Part shown: in pieces, positions 15,316-24,155 of the stretch
Position numbering within the stretch: the first letter of the stretch is position 1
Layout of the letters: every line of letters starts with the position of its first letter
From: Gallionellales bacterium RIFCSPLOWO2_02_FULL_59_110
Lineage (GTDB): Bacteria > Pseudomonadota > Gammaproteobacteria > Burkholderiales > Gallionellaceae
Reading direction: 5' to 3'
Assembly (NCBI GenBank): GCA_001801215.1
Contig: MGXA01000040.1
Span: forward strand, 1 to 33,243
Length of the DNA stretch: 33,243 nucleotides
Translations under genes and position numbers: made by a program
The notes under the pieces: generated by a model
Database searches by the model: none
What the model was told of the DNA's origin: nothing
The model's input: the letters and a program-made list of their open reading frames with translations, nothing else

Positions 15316-15449
15316 TACCTAATTAAACCTAAGGAAGGTCTGAACAAGTAGCCGAAAATGAAAGCGACGAGCCCACAAACTGCCGCGAATGCCAAAATCT
15401 GCAAGAAACGCCCACATTGTTGGGCATTTCGCCTGCCATTCCGGCCCAT
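15312..15449 (-). CDS. Possible 45-residue single-TM protein or gene remnant next to the IS3 element
   Basis: The frame gives a basic N-terminus (MGRNGRRNAQQCGRF) followed by one hydrophobic segment (LQILAFAAVCGLVAFIFGYLF). I do not recognise a family. It stops at the -35 box of the DUF6502 promoter and starts 9 bp from the left end of the IS3 element, and the frame stays open into the IS. It may be the 3' end of a gene cut by the insertion. No good ribosome site is visible. Confidence 0.25.
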   Translation of the reverse strand: MGRNGRRNAQQCGRFLQILAFAAVCGLVAFIFGYLFRPSLGLIRY

Positions 15450-15524
15450 TTCCAGTTTGAGCTTCCCCCGATAAATAGTCTTCCAGAGGTGACGTAAAAT
15501 TAACGTTACTTTGAAAGAAAGATC

Positions 15525-15818
15525 ATGAAGAAGATACCGAAACGGGAATACACAATCGAGTTCAAAGAACTTGCTGTCAAGCGGGTTAAGGATGGACAAA
15601 CGGCTGGCGCAGTGGCCAAGGATTTAGGGCTGATTGAGCAGACGCTACGTAACTGGGTGAAAGCAGCGGCGGCAGGCAAGCTCACCGGTGCTGTGGCCAA
15701 GGTTGTGACTCCGGAGCAAATGGAACTCTCCCGGTTGCGTGCCGAAAATATCAGGCTTAAACGGGAGTGTGAAATCCTAAAAAAAGCGACGGCGTACTTC
15801 GCAAGGGACACTCTGTGA
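15525..15818 (+). CDS. IS3-family OrfA (HTH protein)
   Basis: This 97-residue protein is the DNA-binding subunit of the transposase. It begins with an HTH_Tnp_1-type domain (REYTIEFKELAVKRVKDGQT, then GLIEQTLRNWVKA) and ends with a leucine-zipper-like segment (MELSRLRAENIRLKRECEIL). The tail codons include a run of seven A at 15779-15785, a typical -1 slippery site for making the OrfAB fusion transposase. The stop overlaps the GTG of orfB. Confidence 0.9.
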   Translation: MKKIPKREYTIEFKELAVKRVKDGQTAGAVAKDLGLIEQTLRNWVKAAAAGKLTGAVAKVVTPEQMELSRLRAENIRLKRECEILKKATAYFARDTL

Positions 15819-16705
15819 AGTACGCCTGGATTGATGAGCAACGCAAGGCCTATGATCTGGACGAAATGTGCATGGCGCTTGATGTGAGCGAGAGTGGCTA
15901 CCGGGCCTGGAAGCGTGGCGGCAAGCCGGATCGCAAGAGGCTGACGGATGCGCAAATGCTTGCGCTGATCCGCGCTATTCACAAAGAACTCAAGGGCGCA
16001 TACGGAAGTCCGAGAATGGTCAAGGAACTGCGTGGGCGCGGTTTCTCGGCCAGCAAGGGGCGAGTAGAGCGACTGATGCGTGAGGATGGAATCCGTGCCC
16101 GGCACAAGCGGCGCTACAAGGTGACGACGGACTCGAAGCACGGCCTGCCGGTGGCCCCGAATCTGCTGGATCGGAACTTCACGCCTGACGCACCCAATCA
16201 GGTCTGGACATCCGACATCACCTACTTGTGGACGAATGAAGGCTGGCTGTACCTGGCGCTCGTGCTCGACCTGTTCAACCGTGAGGTGGTCGGCTGGTCA
16301 CTGAAACCGCGCATGACGGCGGATATCGTGACCGACGCGCCAACCATGGTGTGGTTCCGGCGCAAACCGACGGCTGGACTGATTCATCATTCGGATCGCG
16401 GCAGCCAATATGCCAGCCACGCATTTCAGGCAAAGCTAAAGGAATACGGCATGACCTGCTCGATGAGCCGCAAGGGAAACTGCTGGGATAATGCGCCGAC
16501 GGAAAGTTGGTTCAACAGCTTCAAGAACGAGTGAGTGCATGGACTGCGTTTCGAAACACATGATGAAATGATAACTCTGAGCTTCGAATACATTGAGGTG
16601 TTCTACAACCGGAAACGGCTCCACTCAACGCTGGGCTACAAGTCACCAATTCAGTTTCTGGATGACTGGTTCATTGCTCAACAGAAAGAAAAGCTGGTAG
16701 CATGA
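15815..16705 (+). pseudogene. IS3-family OrfB transposase with premature stop
   Basis: The frame starts at GTG 15815 and has an HTH_21 region (LIRAIHKELKGAYGSPRMVK) and an rve integrase core. The three catalytic residues are present: D in WTSDITYLW, D in HHSDRGSQYAS and E in APTESWFNSFK. A TGA at 16532-16534 ends it right after FNSFKNE. In the same frame the reading continues for 56 more codons (VHGLRFETHDEM..., FYNRKRLHSTLGYKSP...) to a TGA at 16703-16705. The family normally has NER-VHG here, so a CGA (Arg) to TGA change is likely. The truncated protein keeps the DDE triad but loses the conserved YNxxRxHxxLGY tail and is probably inactive. Confidence 0.88.
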
Positions 16706-16744
16706 AATCCACCTCTTGGAAGACGAAATACCGGGGGAACCTCA

Positions 16745-16833
16745 TGTTCACTCCTCCTTGAAGTTAGGCAGTTTCCTGCCAAATGACCGTTTACACAAAA
16801 ATTCTTACACCCTCCACTATTCACGTTTCACTT
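16745..16833. other. Short spacer between IS3 element and bamB end
   Basis: A small hairpin (GGCAG-TTTC-CTGCC, 16767-16780) lies downstream of the bamB stop on the minus strand. It lacks a T-run, so I do not call it a terminator. Confidence 0.4.
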
Positions 16834-17982
16834 TCAATGTATGGACAGCGAGTACAGCCCGCCGCCGCGCGTTTGCACCAGCAAGCCTTCGTCCATCTCC
16901 ATCGGAGCCGCCCGAACGGTGCTGTCCAGTTTGATGCGCGCGGCAATGCCGCCGTCCTCGCGGTTCAGGCCATGCAGGTAGCCTTCATAATCGCCCACCA
17001 CCACATAATTGCCTGAAGCATGGGGCGTGGAAGTGCCGCGCATGAACAACTGCTCGTTCTTCCACACCGTGCCGCCGCTGTTCTTGTCCAGCGCCATGAC
17101 ATAACCGTTCGAGTCGCTCAGATAAAGATATTTGCGCAGCAACATCATGCCCTTGTCGCTGCCGATATCGCGGTTCCACAACATGCTGCCCTGCGTGATG
17201 TCATAGCAGGCCACGCGCCCCTGGAAAGCGATGGCGCAAACCTGTTCGTCATCCGCCACCGGATCACTGGTGATATCGCTGATGCGCTCCAGCTCGGTGC
17301 TGCCGCGCGGTTGCGACACCGAAGCCTCGCGCAGCACCGAGCCGTCCTTGATTTTTATCGCGACCAGTTTGCCGCCCGCAAAACCGGCGAGGGCCACATC
17401 GCGCAGCAAGGTCACCCCGGCATGGCTGCGCACCACCAGCGCCGGCGTGCTGCGCTCATACAGCCATACCCGCTTGCCGTCCGCCGCATTCAACCCGGCA
17501 ATACGCCCGTCGCCGCTGCGCACGATTACCACGCCTTCCGCCGCCTGCGGGGCGCTTAACACCTCGCTGGACACCCTGCTTTTCCAGCGCAGCACGCCGT
17601 CCTCTCCAAAGGCCAGCACCTCGCCCTTGTTGCCGCCGACCAGCACCAGTCCCTCGCCACTGCCCACCCCGCCGCTGACCGCAATGCCGCATTCGATGCG
17701 CCACACCACTTTGCCGGTGGCGCGCTCCACGCGCGTTAGCTCACCCTTGCCGGACACTCCATAGATGGCATCCCCGGCCAAGGCAGGCTGCAGCAGGCTC
17801 GCGCCGGAATCGCCCAGGTCGGCGTGCCAGCGTATCTTGAATTTTGCAGTCTCGGCGAACTCCGCCAGCTTCGCCGGCTCAAGATCGCTTTTCTTGGAGC
17901 CCATCCACTCTTGCACAGTCGAACAACCGCCCAGCACGAGCAAGGCAAGCAGCATGGCCGGCGGCAGATGGAACCGCTTCAT
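16834..17982 (-). CDS. bamB: Outer-membrane assembly lipoprotein BamB
   Basis: This 382-residue protein has a lipoprotein signal (LLALLVLGGC, lipidated Cys20) and then an eight-bladed PQQ-type beta-propeller with repeats such as GKGELTRVERATGKVVWR, GRIAGLNAADGKRVWLYE and GYVMALDKNSGGTVWKNE. BamB is the scaffold subunit of the BAM complex that folds beta-barrel proteins into the outer membrane, acting on the periplasmic face. The ATG overlaps the yfgM stop by 4 bp (ATGA), so it is translated with yfgM. In most betaproteobacteria der follows directly; here an IS3 element and accessory genes lie in between. Confidence 0.95.
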   Translation of the reverse strand: MKRFHLPPAMLLALLVLGGCSTVQEWMGSKKSDLEPAKLAEFAETAKFKIRWHADLGDSGASLLQPALAGDAIYGVSGKGELTRVERATGKVVWRIECGIAVSGGVGSGEGLVLVGGNKGEVLAFGEDGVLRWKSRVSSEVLSAPQAAEGVVIVRSGDGRIAGLNAADGKRVWLYERSTPALVVRSHAGVTLLRDVALAGFAGGKLVAIKIKDGSVLREASVSQPRGSTELERISDITSDPVADDEQVCAIAFQGRVACYDITQGSMLWNRDIGSDKGMMLLRKYLYLSDSNGYVMALDKNSGGTVWKNEQLFMRGTSTPHASGNYVVVGDYEGYLHGLNREDGGIAARIKLDSTVRAAPMEMDEGLLVQTRGGGLYSLSIH

Positions 17983-18617
17983 TTTACTTCCCCGAGCGCG
18001 TCCATTTTCATCTCGATGATGCTGCGATATGCGCTCTTGGCATCGGTCTTTTCATAAGCGAGCTTGTAGGCGGACAGGGCTTCCGCTTTTTTGCCTTGCG
18101 CGCTCAACACGTCGCCGCGCAGGTCGGCAAACAAGCCATCGAACGAAACCGGATGTTTGGCTTCCAGCAACTTCATCGCATCATCGTACTTTTGCTCGTC
18201 CAGCAGCAGCGCTGCCAGGCGCAGGCGCGACACGCTTTTCAGGCCGTCTTCTCCGGCATGATCGATGACCCATTGCAATTGCGTCTTGGCGCGCGCCTGG
18301 TCGCCGGCATTTTCATTTACCTGCGCGGCCAGCATCGCGGCGCGCGAAGCATATCCGCTGGAGGGAAATCTCCCCATCACGATGGCCGCAATGTCATTGA
18401 CGCGCTTGGCATCACCGCTGTCCAGTTGGGCGGTGAATTCCGCATACAGGGCAGCCGACTCGCCGGCCTGCTGGTGCTGGTAATACTGCCAGCCGCGCCA
18501 GCCGCCTATTGCGACGACCACTGCCAACAACGCGGCAAGCACCTTGTTGCCATTTTCTTTCCACCACGCCTTGATCGCCTCGACCTGTTCCTGCTCCTGC
18601 AAATCCAGTGCTGCCAT
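17979..18617 (-). CDS. yfgM: YfgM-like TPR membrane protein
   Basis: This 212-residue protein has a short cytoplasmic N-terminus (MAALDLQEQEQVEAIKAWWK), one membrane anchor (about residues 26-43, rich in V/A/L) and a periplasmic TPR_21 domain with helices such as YASRAAMLAAQVNENAGDQA and GLKSVSRLRLAALLLDEQKY. YfgM is known to sit at the Sec translocon with PpiD and to assist periplasmic chaperoning. The WW and WRGWQYY residues around the anchor are typical. It lies 8 bp after hisS and overlaps bamB by 4 bp. Confidence 0.9.
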   Translation of the reverse strand: MAALDLQEQEQVEAIKAWWKENGNKVLAALLAVVVAIGGWRGWQYYQHQQAGESAALYAEFTAQLDSGDAKRVNDIAAIVMGRFPSSGYASRAAMLAAQVNENAGDQARAKTQLQWVIDHAGEDGLKSVSRLRLAALLLDEQKYDDAMKLLEAKHPVSFDGLFADLRGDVLSAQGKKAEALSAYKLAYEKTDAKSAYRSIIEMKMDALGEVK

Positions 18618-18625
18618 GATTGCTC

Positions 18626-19894
18626 CTATTTGATAAGTTTGTTAACTGTTTCGACAAGGGTCTGCACTTTCACCCGCACCTGCTCGCCGCCCCGCATCGG
18701 CTTCACGCTGACCTCGCCCGCCTGCGCCTCGTCGTCGCCGATCACCACCGCCACCGTCGCGCCGCTGGCGTCGGCCTTTTTCATCTGCGACTTGAAACTG
18801 CCGCCACCGCAATGCAACAACACGTGCAGCCGGTCATCGCGCAACTGCTCCGCCACCCGGCTGGCCAAGCGACCGGCCAGCTCGCCCTGATGTACCACAT
18901 ACACATCCACTTCTGCTTTGGGCAACGCCATGCCGTCTTCCTGCAACAGCGCCAGCAAACGTTCCACACCCATTGCAAAACCCATCGCCGGAGCCGGCTT
19001 GCCGCCGATCTGCTCCACCAGCCCGTCGTAGCGCCCGCCCGCGCACACCGTTCCCTGCGCGCCGAGGCGCGTGGTCACCCACTCGAACACGGTGCGATTG
19101 TAATAGTCCAGCCCGCGCACCAGACGCGGGTTGATCTCGAACACCACATCGTGGTGTTTCAGCACCGCCTGCACTTCGTCGAAATGCCTGATCGCCTCTT
19201 CGTCCAGCTCATCCGACAATCCAGGTGCAGCGGCGACGAGTTCCTGCATCGCCGGATTCTTGCTGTCCAGAATGCGCAACGGATTGGTGTACAGGCGGCG
19301 CGTCGCGTCGGCATCCAGCCTGTCCCGGTGCTGCTCGAAATAAGCGATCAGCTTCACACGGTGGCGGTGCCGCGAGGCCGCATCGCCCAGCGTATTCAAT
19401 TGCAGCGCGACATCGCGCAGCCCGAGCCTGCGCCACAGCCGCGCGCACATCAGTATCTGTTCGGCGTCAATGTCCGGCCCGGCGAAGCCCAATGCCTCCA
19501 CGCCAATCTGGTGAAACTGCCGGTAGCGCCCCTTCTGCGGGCGCTCGTGGCGGAACATCTGGCCGCTGTAGTACAAACGCTGCGGCGCGTTATACAGCAA
19601 ATTGTGTTGCAGCACCGCGCGCACGCAGGAAGCCGTGCCTTCCGGGCGCAGCGTCAGGTTGTCGCCGTTGAGCGCGTCCTCGAAACTGTACATCTCCTTC
19701 TCGACGATGTCGGTCACCTCGCCGATTGCCCTTTTGAACAATGCGGTAGGTTCGACCAGCGGCATGCGGATGTTGCGGTAGCCGTAACCGTGCAGCCAGT
19801 CGCGCACCTCCTCCTCGAACCACAGCCAAAGCTCGGCCTCGTCCGGGAGGATGTCGTTCATGCCTTTTACGGCTTGTAGGGTTTCGTTGCTCAT
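18626..19894 (-). CDS. hisS: Histidine-tRNA ligase HisS
   Basis: This 422-residue class II aminoacyl-tRNA synthetase charges tRNA-His. Visible features: motif 1 region near [31 protein letters not shown], motif 2 ([22 protein letters not shown], near residue 115), the histidine A motif [29 protein letters not shown], and motif 3 in [14 protein letters not shown]. The C-terminal anticodon-binding domain ends in [13 protein letters not shown]. The start [20 protein letters not shown] is typical. It is 8 bp upstream of yfgM and 99 bp downstream of ispG, with a large hairpin in that gap. Confidence 0.97.
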   Translation of the reverse strand: MSNETLQAVKGMNDILPDEAELWLWFEEEVRDWLHGYGYRNIRMPLVEPTALFKRAIGEVTDIVEKEMYSFEDALNGDNLTLRPEGTASCVRAVLQHNLLYNAPQRLYYSGQMFRHERPQKGRYRQFHQIGVEALGFAGPDIDAEQILMCARLWRRLGLRDVALQLNTLGDAASRHRHRVKLIAYFEQHRDRLDADATRRLYTNPLRILDSKNPAMQELVAAAPGLSDELDEEAIRHFDEVQAVLKHHDVVFEINPRLVRGLDYYNRTVFEWVTTRLGAQGTVCAGGRYDGLVEQIGGKPAPAMGFAMGVERLLALLQEDGMALPKAEVDVYVVHQGELAGRLASRVAEQLRDDRLHVLLHCGGGSFKSQMKKADASGATVAVVIGDDEAQAGEVSVKPMRGGEQVRVKVQTLVETVNKLIK

Positions 19895-19908
19895 CTTAAC
19901 TTCAGGGG

Positions 19909-19989
19909 AAGGGATAAGGGTGAAGGGGGAAGGGTAAAACCGGCACGCTGCCCACCCTTCTCCCTTCTCCCTTCCCCCTTCACCCTTCC
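19909..19989. repeat. Long G/C-rich inverted repeat between ispG and hisS
   Basis: GGGTGAAGGGGGAAGGG (19918-19934) and its exact reverse complement CCCTTCCCCCTTCACCC (19969-19985) form a 17-bp stem with a 34-nt loop. The arms continue outwards with small gaps, and the loop side holds further CCCTTCT repeats. On the ispG-hisS transcript this would be a strong hairpin without a T-run, so it more likely modulates RNA stability or read-through than terminates. Confidence 0.75.
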
Positions 19990-19993
19990 CGTT

Positions 19994-21226
19994 TCATCCT
20001 TCCTTCTTCACGTATTTTTTTGCCACATACTCGTCAACGATCCGCGTGAATTCCGCCGCGATGTTGTCGCCGCGCAACGTCAGCGCCTTTTCGCCGTCGA
20101 TATACACCGGTGCGGCGGGACTCTCGCCGGTGCCCGGCAGGCTGATGCCGATGTTGGCCATCTTGCTTTCGCCGGGGCCGTTGACGATGCAACCCATCAC
20201 CGCGACGCTCATGCTTTCTACACCGTCGTACTGCGCGCGCCACAGCGGCATCTGTGCGCGCAGGTGCGCCTGGATACTTTGCGCCAGTTCCTGGAACACC
20301 GTGCTGGTGGTGCGCCCGCAACCGGGGCAGGCGGTGACCATCGGCGCGAACGCGCGCAGCCCCAAGGTCTGCAAAATTTCCTGCGCCACCACCACCTCCC
20401 GCGTGCGCGACCCGCCAGGCTCAGGCGTCAGCGAAACGCGTATCGTGTCGCCGATGCCTTCCTGCAACAACACCGCGAGCGCCGCCGTCGAGGCGACGAT
20501 ACCCTTGGAACCCATGCCCGCCTCGGTCAAACCCAAGTGCAGCGCGTAATCGCATTGCTGCGCCAGCGCGCGATACACCGCGATCAAGTCCTGCACCTCG
20601 CTGACCTTGCAGGACAGCACGATGCGATCATGCGCCAGGCCAAGCTGTTCGGCGCGCTGCGCGCTTTGCAGCGCGGAGGCGATCAGCGCGGCGCGCGTCA
20701 CTGCGCGCACATCCTTCGGCTGCGGCAGGCGCGAATTCTCGTCCATCATGCGTACCACCAGGTTCTGGTCCAGGCTGCCCCAGTTCACGCCGATGCGCAC
20801 CGGTTTGCCGTTGCGCACGGCGGCGGCGATCATGATCGCAAACGGATCCTCATCGCTGCGGTTGCGCCCGACATTGCCCGGATTGATGCGGTATTTCGCC
20901 AGCACCTGTGCGCATTCCGGAAATTCCGTCAACAGGCGATGGCCGTTGTAATGAAAATCGCCGATCAGCGGCACATCGAAACCCATGCTGTCCAGCCGTT
21001 TGCGTATCTGCGGCACGGCAGCGGCGGCTTCCGGGGTATTCACCGTAATGCGCACCAGCTCCGAACCCGCCTCGGCCAGTTCATAAACCTGCCGCACGGT
21101 CGCTTCCGTATCGGCGGTATCGGTATTGGTCATGGATTGCACTACCACCGGTGCGCCGCCGCCCAGCATCACCTTGCCGATCAGCACCCGTTGCGACGGG
21201 CGGCGCGTGATAAGAATTCCGCCCAT
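19994..21226 (-). CDS. ispG: 4-hydroxy-3-methylbut-2-enyl diphosphate synthase IspG (GcpE)
   Basis: This 410-residue enzyme makes HMBPP from MEcPP, the penultimate step of the MEP isoprenoid pathway, using a [4Fe-4S] cluster. Cluster ligands are visible as C300 and C303 ([10 protein letters not shown]) and C346 ([10 protein letters not shown]). The N-terminal TIM barrel shows [38 protein letters not shown] and [10 protein letters not shown]. The start [17 protein letters not shown] fits the family. It begins 2 bp after the rodZ stop, so it is in one transcript with rodZ. Confidence 0.97.
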   Translation of the reverse strand: MGGILITRRPSQRVLIGKVMLGGGAPVVVQSMTNTDTADTEATVRQVYELAEAGSELVRITVNTPEAAAAVPQIRKRLDSMGFDVPLIGDFHYNGHRLLTEFPECAQVLAKYRINPGNVGRNRSDEDPFAIMIAAAVRNGKPVRIGVNWGSLDQNLVVRMMDENSRLPQPKDVRAVTRAALIASALQSAQRAEQLGLAHDRIVLSCKVSEVQDLIAVYRALAQQCDYALHLGLTEAGMGSKGIVASTAALAVLLQEGIGDTIRVSLTPEPGGSRTREVVVAQEILQTLGLRAFAPMVTACPGCGRTTSTVFQELAQSIQAHLRAQMPLWRAQYDGVESMSVAVMGCIVNGPGESKMANIGISLPGTGESPAAPVYIDGEKALTLRGDNIAAEFTRIVDEYVAKKYVKKEG

Positions 21227-21228
21227 GC

Positions 21229-22098
21229 CTATTCCAGCGTCAGCCGCGCCACATCATTTTCAGGGCCGATATGGGGCGCCAGATCGACATGTTTGCCGCG
21301 ATGGTAAAGCCGCACCGATGCGGCATGGCCGATCACCAGCGAGAATGGCGCACGCCCGTTCAGGCGCAACTCGCTGCCGCTCGGATTGACCTGCGACGTC
21401 AGCACTTTGCCATCCACGTCCTTGATCTCCGTCCAGGACTCTTCACTGAACACCAGGCGCAACGAGGCGGCCTGTGCCGACGGCGGGTGATCCTGCGGTT
21501 TCGACACCGCATTCTGAACTGGCTCCGCTTCCGCCAGCGATTGCGTTGCCGGTGCGGCTGACGGCGCAATCGCGGCCTCTTCAACCACCGGCGGGGAAGG
21601 AATAACCGGCGCAGGCTGGATATCCGGCGTTTCGGCCTGCGCTATTTCGGGCTTTGCCCGCGGCGTCGTGAAATGCCATACAGCAAATGCGACAACGAGC
21701 ACGGACAGCAGCAGCGCCGTACCCAGCCAGATCAGGTTTTGCCGTTGCGGCGAATGCGCGCTGGGAAACGGCGCTTCGACGGAGTCCGGCGTCAATGCCA
21801 AGGGAGGTGCGTTGGTCTGCGGCAAAGCGGCCAGCAAGGGCGGCGCATCCAGTTGCAATATCTTGGCATAGCTGCGCACGAAACCGCGCACGAAAGGCAT
21901 CTCGGGCAAATGGCGTAAATCGTCCGCTTCCAATGCCTCGATCTGGCGCGGCGCAAGCTTGGTCATCCCGGCCACATCCGCAACGCTCAGGCCGAGTTGT
22001 TCGCGCGCCTCGCGCAGCGTCTTCCCCAAGGAAACCGCCGGTGCCGCGCCGGGAGCATCGCCTTGTCCGGTGCTGTTTTCAGAGGACGGTTCCATCAT
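21229..22098 (-). CDS. rodZ: RodZ-like cytoskeletal protein
   Basis: This 289-residue protein has a cytoplasmic Cro/C1-type HTH (about residues 24-90, with [20 protein letters not shown] and [14 protein letters not shown]), a Pro/Ala linker, one transmembrane helix (about 122-143), a Pro/Ala/Glu-rich periplasmic linker and a C-terminal DUF4115 beta domain (about 215-289, with [19 protein letters not shown]). RodZ links MreB filaments to the cell-wall elongation machinery and controls rod shape. The start overlaps the pilF stop by 3-4 bp. This neighbourhood (pilF-rodZ-ispG-hisS) is standard. Confidence 0.92.
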   Translation of the reverse strand: MMEPSSENSTGQGDAPGAAPAVSLGKTLREAREQLGLSVADVAGMTKLAPRQIEALEADDLRHLPEMPFVRGFVRSYAKILQLDAPPLLAALPQTNAPPLALTPDSVEAPFPSAHSPQRQNLIWLGTALLLSVLVVAFAVWHFTTPRAKPEIAQAETPDIQPAPVIPSPPVVEEAAIAPSAAPATQSLAEAEPVQNAVSKPQDHPPSAQAASLRLVFSEESWTEIKDVDGKVLTSQVNPSGSELRLNGRAPFSLVIGHAASVRLYHRGKHVDLAPHIGPENDVARLTLE

Positions 22099-22856
22099 TC
22101 CCCGTTCGCGAGCATCCTGGTTTCGCGCGCATCCGGGAAGCGCTTGCGCAACTGCATGGCATAGCTGGCCTCGGCATTGCGGTCGCCAACCTTGCGCTCG
22201 ATACGCACTGCCAGCCAGAGCTGCTCCGCCGTGAGGCTATCCGACTTCTCCGAATATCTGGCAAAGTATTTTTTGGCGGCGATGTAATCGCCATTGTCGA
22301 AACGCAGTTCCGCCATCGCCAGCAATGCCTGGGGCAAACCGGGCTGCACCTGCAACGCGCGTTGCAGGAATTCCTCTGCATCCTTGCTCTCGCCGGCTTT
22401 TTTCGAGCACACCCCGGCATTCAGGTAGGCGCGTTCCGGCGTTGCGTACAAAGGGTTTTTCAAAGCCGCCATGAAATGCGGGATCGAATCCTTCTCCTTG
22501 CCGCGCTGGCACAGGAACCAGCCATAGTTGTTGTGCGCTTCGGAGTTGCTGTTATCGAGGCTCAGGCTTTTCTGAAAATCCCCCTCGGCCTCCTTGTATT
22601 CGCGCAACGCCAGGTGAATCAGGCCGCGCACGTTATAGGCCGGCGCGTAGTTGCGCTCGGCCTGTAAGGCGATGTCTATTTCGCCCAGCGCAACGCCCAT
22701 TTGCGCGCGCTCGTAATACATGCCCGCCAGCTCGGTATGCACTTTGGCGATGGCGCGCGACCTGGATTGATCCTGGTCGGCCTGCCCGGCACCGGGCGGC
22801 GTGCCGCATCCCGCCAAGGCGATCAATGAGAACAGCAAAGCCGTCAGTTTTTTCAT
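22095..22856 (-). CDS. pilF: Type IV pilus biogenesis lipoprotein PilF/PilW
   Basis: This 253-residue protein begins with a lipoprotein signal (LFSLIALAGC, Cys17) and is otherwise an array of TPR helices (YYERAQMGVALGEIDIALQA, YNVRGLIHLALREYKEAEGD, HNNYGWFLCQRGKEKDSIPH, AYLNAGVCSKKAGESKDAEE). PilF/PilW is an outer-membrane pilotin needed for assembly of the PilQ secretin. No other pilus genes are in the window, as is usual for this locus. It starts 18 bp after rlmN and overlaps rodZ. Confidence 0.92.
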   Translation of the reverse strand: MKKLTALLFSLIALAGCGTPPGAGQADQDQSRSRAIAKVHTELAGMYYERAQMGVALGEIDIALQAERNYAPAYNVRGLIHLALREYKEAEGDFQKSLSLDNSNSEAHNNYGWFLCQRGKEKDSIPHFMAALKNPLYATPERAYLNAGVCSKKAGESKDAEEFLQRALQVQPGLPQALLAMAELRFDNGDYIAAKKYFARYSEKSDSLTAEQLWLAVRIERKVGDRNAEASYAMQLRKRFPDARETRMLANGE

Positions 22857-22874
22857 CGGTATCCCTCGGTTATT

Positions 22875-24140
22875 TCATCCATGCAATACCGCCGTGTGCC
22901 GCACGGTCCGCCTGGTTCTATCCTGCACCAACCCGGCCAGTTGCCCGCATGCCGCATCAATGTCGCCGCCGCGCGTCTTGCGCGTGGTAACCACGATGCC
23001 CGCCTCCATCAGCACATCGCGAAAACGCTGGATGGCCTCCGGCCTGGAGCGCCGGTAATGCGACTGCGGGAAGGGGTTGAACGGGATCAGATTGAATTTG
23101 CATGGCACGTCGCGCACCAGCCGCACCAGCTCGCGCGCCTGCTGCTCGCTGTCGTTCACGCCGTCCAGCAGCACGTACTCGAAGGTGATGAAATCGCGCG
23201 GCGCTTTTTCCAGGTAGCGCTGGCAGGCGGCCAGCAGTTCCTTGAGCGGATACTTCCGGTTGATCGGCACCAGCTCGTCGCGCAGCTTGTCGTTCGGCGC
23301 ATGCAGCGACACCGCCAGCGCGACCGGGCATTCGTCGCGCAACCTGTCCATGGTCGGTACAATGCCGGAAGTGGACACCGTCACGCGGCGGCGCGACAGG
23401 CCATAGGCATGATCGTCCAGCATCAGGCGCAGCGCGCTCACGGTATTGTCAAAATTCAGCAGCGGCTCGCCCATCCCCATCAGCACCACGTTGCTGATCT
23501 GCCAGTTACCCTGAGCCTGCCCTGAGTCTGCCGAAGGGGCATGGCGGCCCGGACACGGCGCGGCGGAACAGTCAGGTGCGGGATAAGCAGCGACTTGGCC
23601 GCCGTTTTGCGGTGGCTTAGTCGAATGGCTAGTAGTTTCATCAAGGGCCGCCTGCGCCTCCTCCCGCAATCGGCCGCTACGCGGTAACGTGTCGGAGGCG
23701 CGGCCAAGCTGGTGGTTCGCCCACCACAACTGGCCGATGATCTCGGCAGTCGATAGGTTGCGGTTGAAACCCTGCTTGCCGGTGGAGCAGAACGCGCAGT
23801 CCAGCGCACAGCCGGCCTGCGTCGAGACGCACAGCGTGCCCCTGCCCTCTTCCGGGATATATACGGTTTCCACCGCATTGCCGGTGCCCATGTCCAGCAG
23901 CCACTTGCGCGTGCCGTCATCGGACAACTCCTCGCGTATCACCTTCGGCGCCTGCACACAGGCGATCTGCTTCAGTTTTTCGCGCAGCGACACCGCAAGG
24001 TCGCTCATCGCATCGAAATCGGACTCTCCGGCCTTGTATATCCAGCGCAACACCTGTTTGGCGCGGAACGGTTTCTCGCCGTGTTCCGCGAACCAGGCGG
24101 TCAGTCGCTGGACATCGAGGTCGAGGAGGTTTTGCTTCAT
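22875..24140 (-). CDS. rlmN: 23S rRNA/tRNA adenine-C2 methyltransferase RlmN with a repeat-derived insertion
   Basis: This 421-residue radical SAM enzyme methylates A2503 of 23S rRNA and A37 of some tRNAs. The cluster motif C111-x3-C115-x2-C118 is in [16 protein letters not shown]; the [14 protein letters not shown] motif is at 222-232; the methyl-carrying Cys is C398 ([13 protein letters not shown]). Between [13 protein letters not shown] and [14 protein letters not shown] there are about 60 extra residues (roughly 150-212) of low-complexity type. Escherichia coli RlmN has only a short loop there. The DNA for this part (about 23505-23696) contains dispersed repeat copy B and a CCCTGAGTCTGCCGAAGGGG repeat. 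The frame is kept, so the enzyme may still work. Confidence 0.94.
   Translation of the reverse strand: MKQNLLDLDVQRLTAWFAEHGEKPFRAKQVLRWIYKAGESDFDAMSDLAVSLREKLKQIACVQAPKVIREELSDDGTRKWLLDMGTGNAVETVYIPEEGRGTLCVSTQAGCALDCAFCSTGKQGFNRNLSTAEIIGQLWWANHQLGRASDTLPRSGRLREEAQAALDETTSHSTKPPQNGGQVAAYPAPDCSAAPCPGRHAPSADSGQAQGNWQISNVVLMGMGEPLLNFDNTVSALRLMLDDHAYGLSRRRVTVSTSGIVPTMDRLRDECPVALAVSLHAPNDKLRDELVPINRKYPLKELLAACQRYLEKAPRDFITFEYVLLDGVNDSEQQARELVRLVRDVPCKFNLIPFNPFPQSHYRRSRPEAIQRFRDVLMEAGIVVTTRKTRGGDIDAACGQLAGLVQDRTRRTVRHTAVLHG
23505..23696. repeat. Repeat DNA inserted in frame in rlmN (contains core copy B)
   Basis: The block holds two repeat types. One is the ~60-nt structured core (23588-23647), which aligns with 1719-1778. 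The other is a CCCTGAGCCTG...CTGCCGAAGGGG block near 23511-23540, which resembles a widespread proteobacterial CCCTGAGCCTGTCGAAGGG repeat. There are about 190 bp in all with no stop in the rlmN frame. Exact ends cannot be fixed without an uninserted homologue. Confidence 0.7.
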
Positions 24141-24155
24141 CTGGCCGGGTGTTAA

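Larger units (their letters stand above)
15458..16744 (+). mobile_element. IS3-family insertion sequence, decayed
   Basis: Inverted ends are TGAGCTTCCCCCGATAAATA (from 15458) and, read inward from the right end at 16744, TGAGGTTCCCCCGGTATTTC. Both continue through GTCTTCC and AGAGGTG, so about 30 bp are related. The element is 1287 bp with the usual orfA/orfB layout and TG...CA ends. Flanks are AGTT on the left and TGTT on the right, so no exact target duplication is seen. A stop codon interrupts orfB. It sits between bamB (3' side) and the DUF6502 pair. Confidence 0.88.

Noticed and set aside
18620-19879. 419-codon open frame opposite hisS
   Set aside because: HisS motifs 1-3 are on the other strand.
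19918-19985. Terminator between ispG and hisS
   Set aside because: The hairpin is strong but no T-run follows, and hisS needs read-through or its own promoter.
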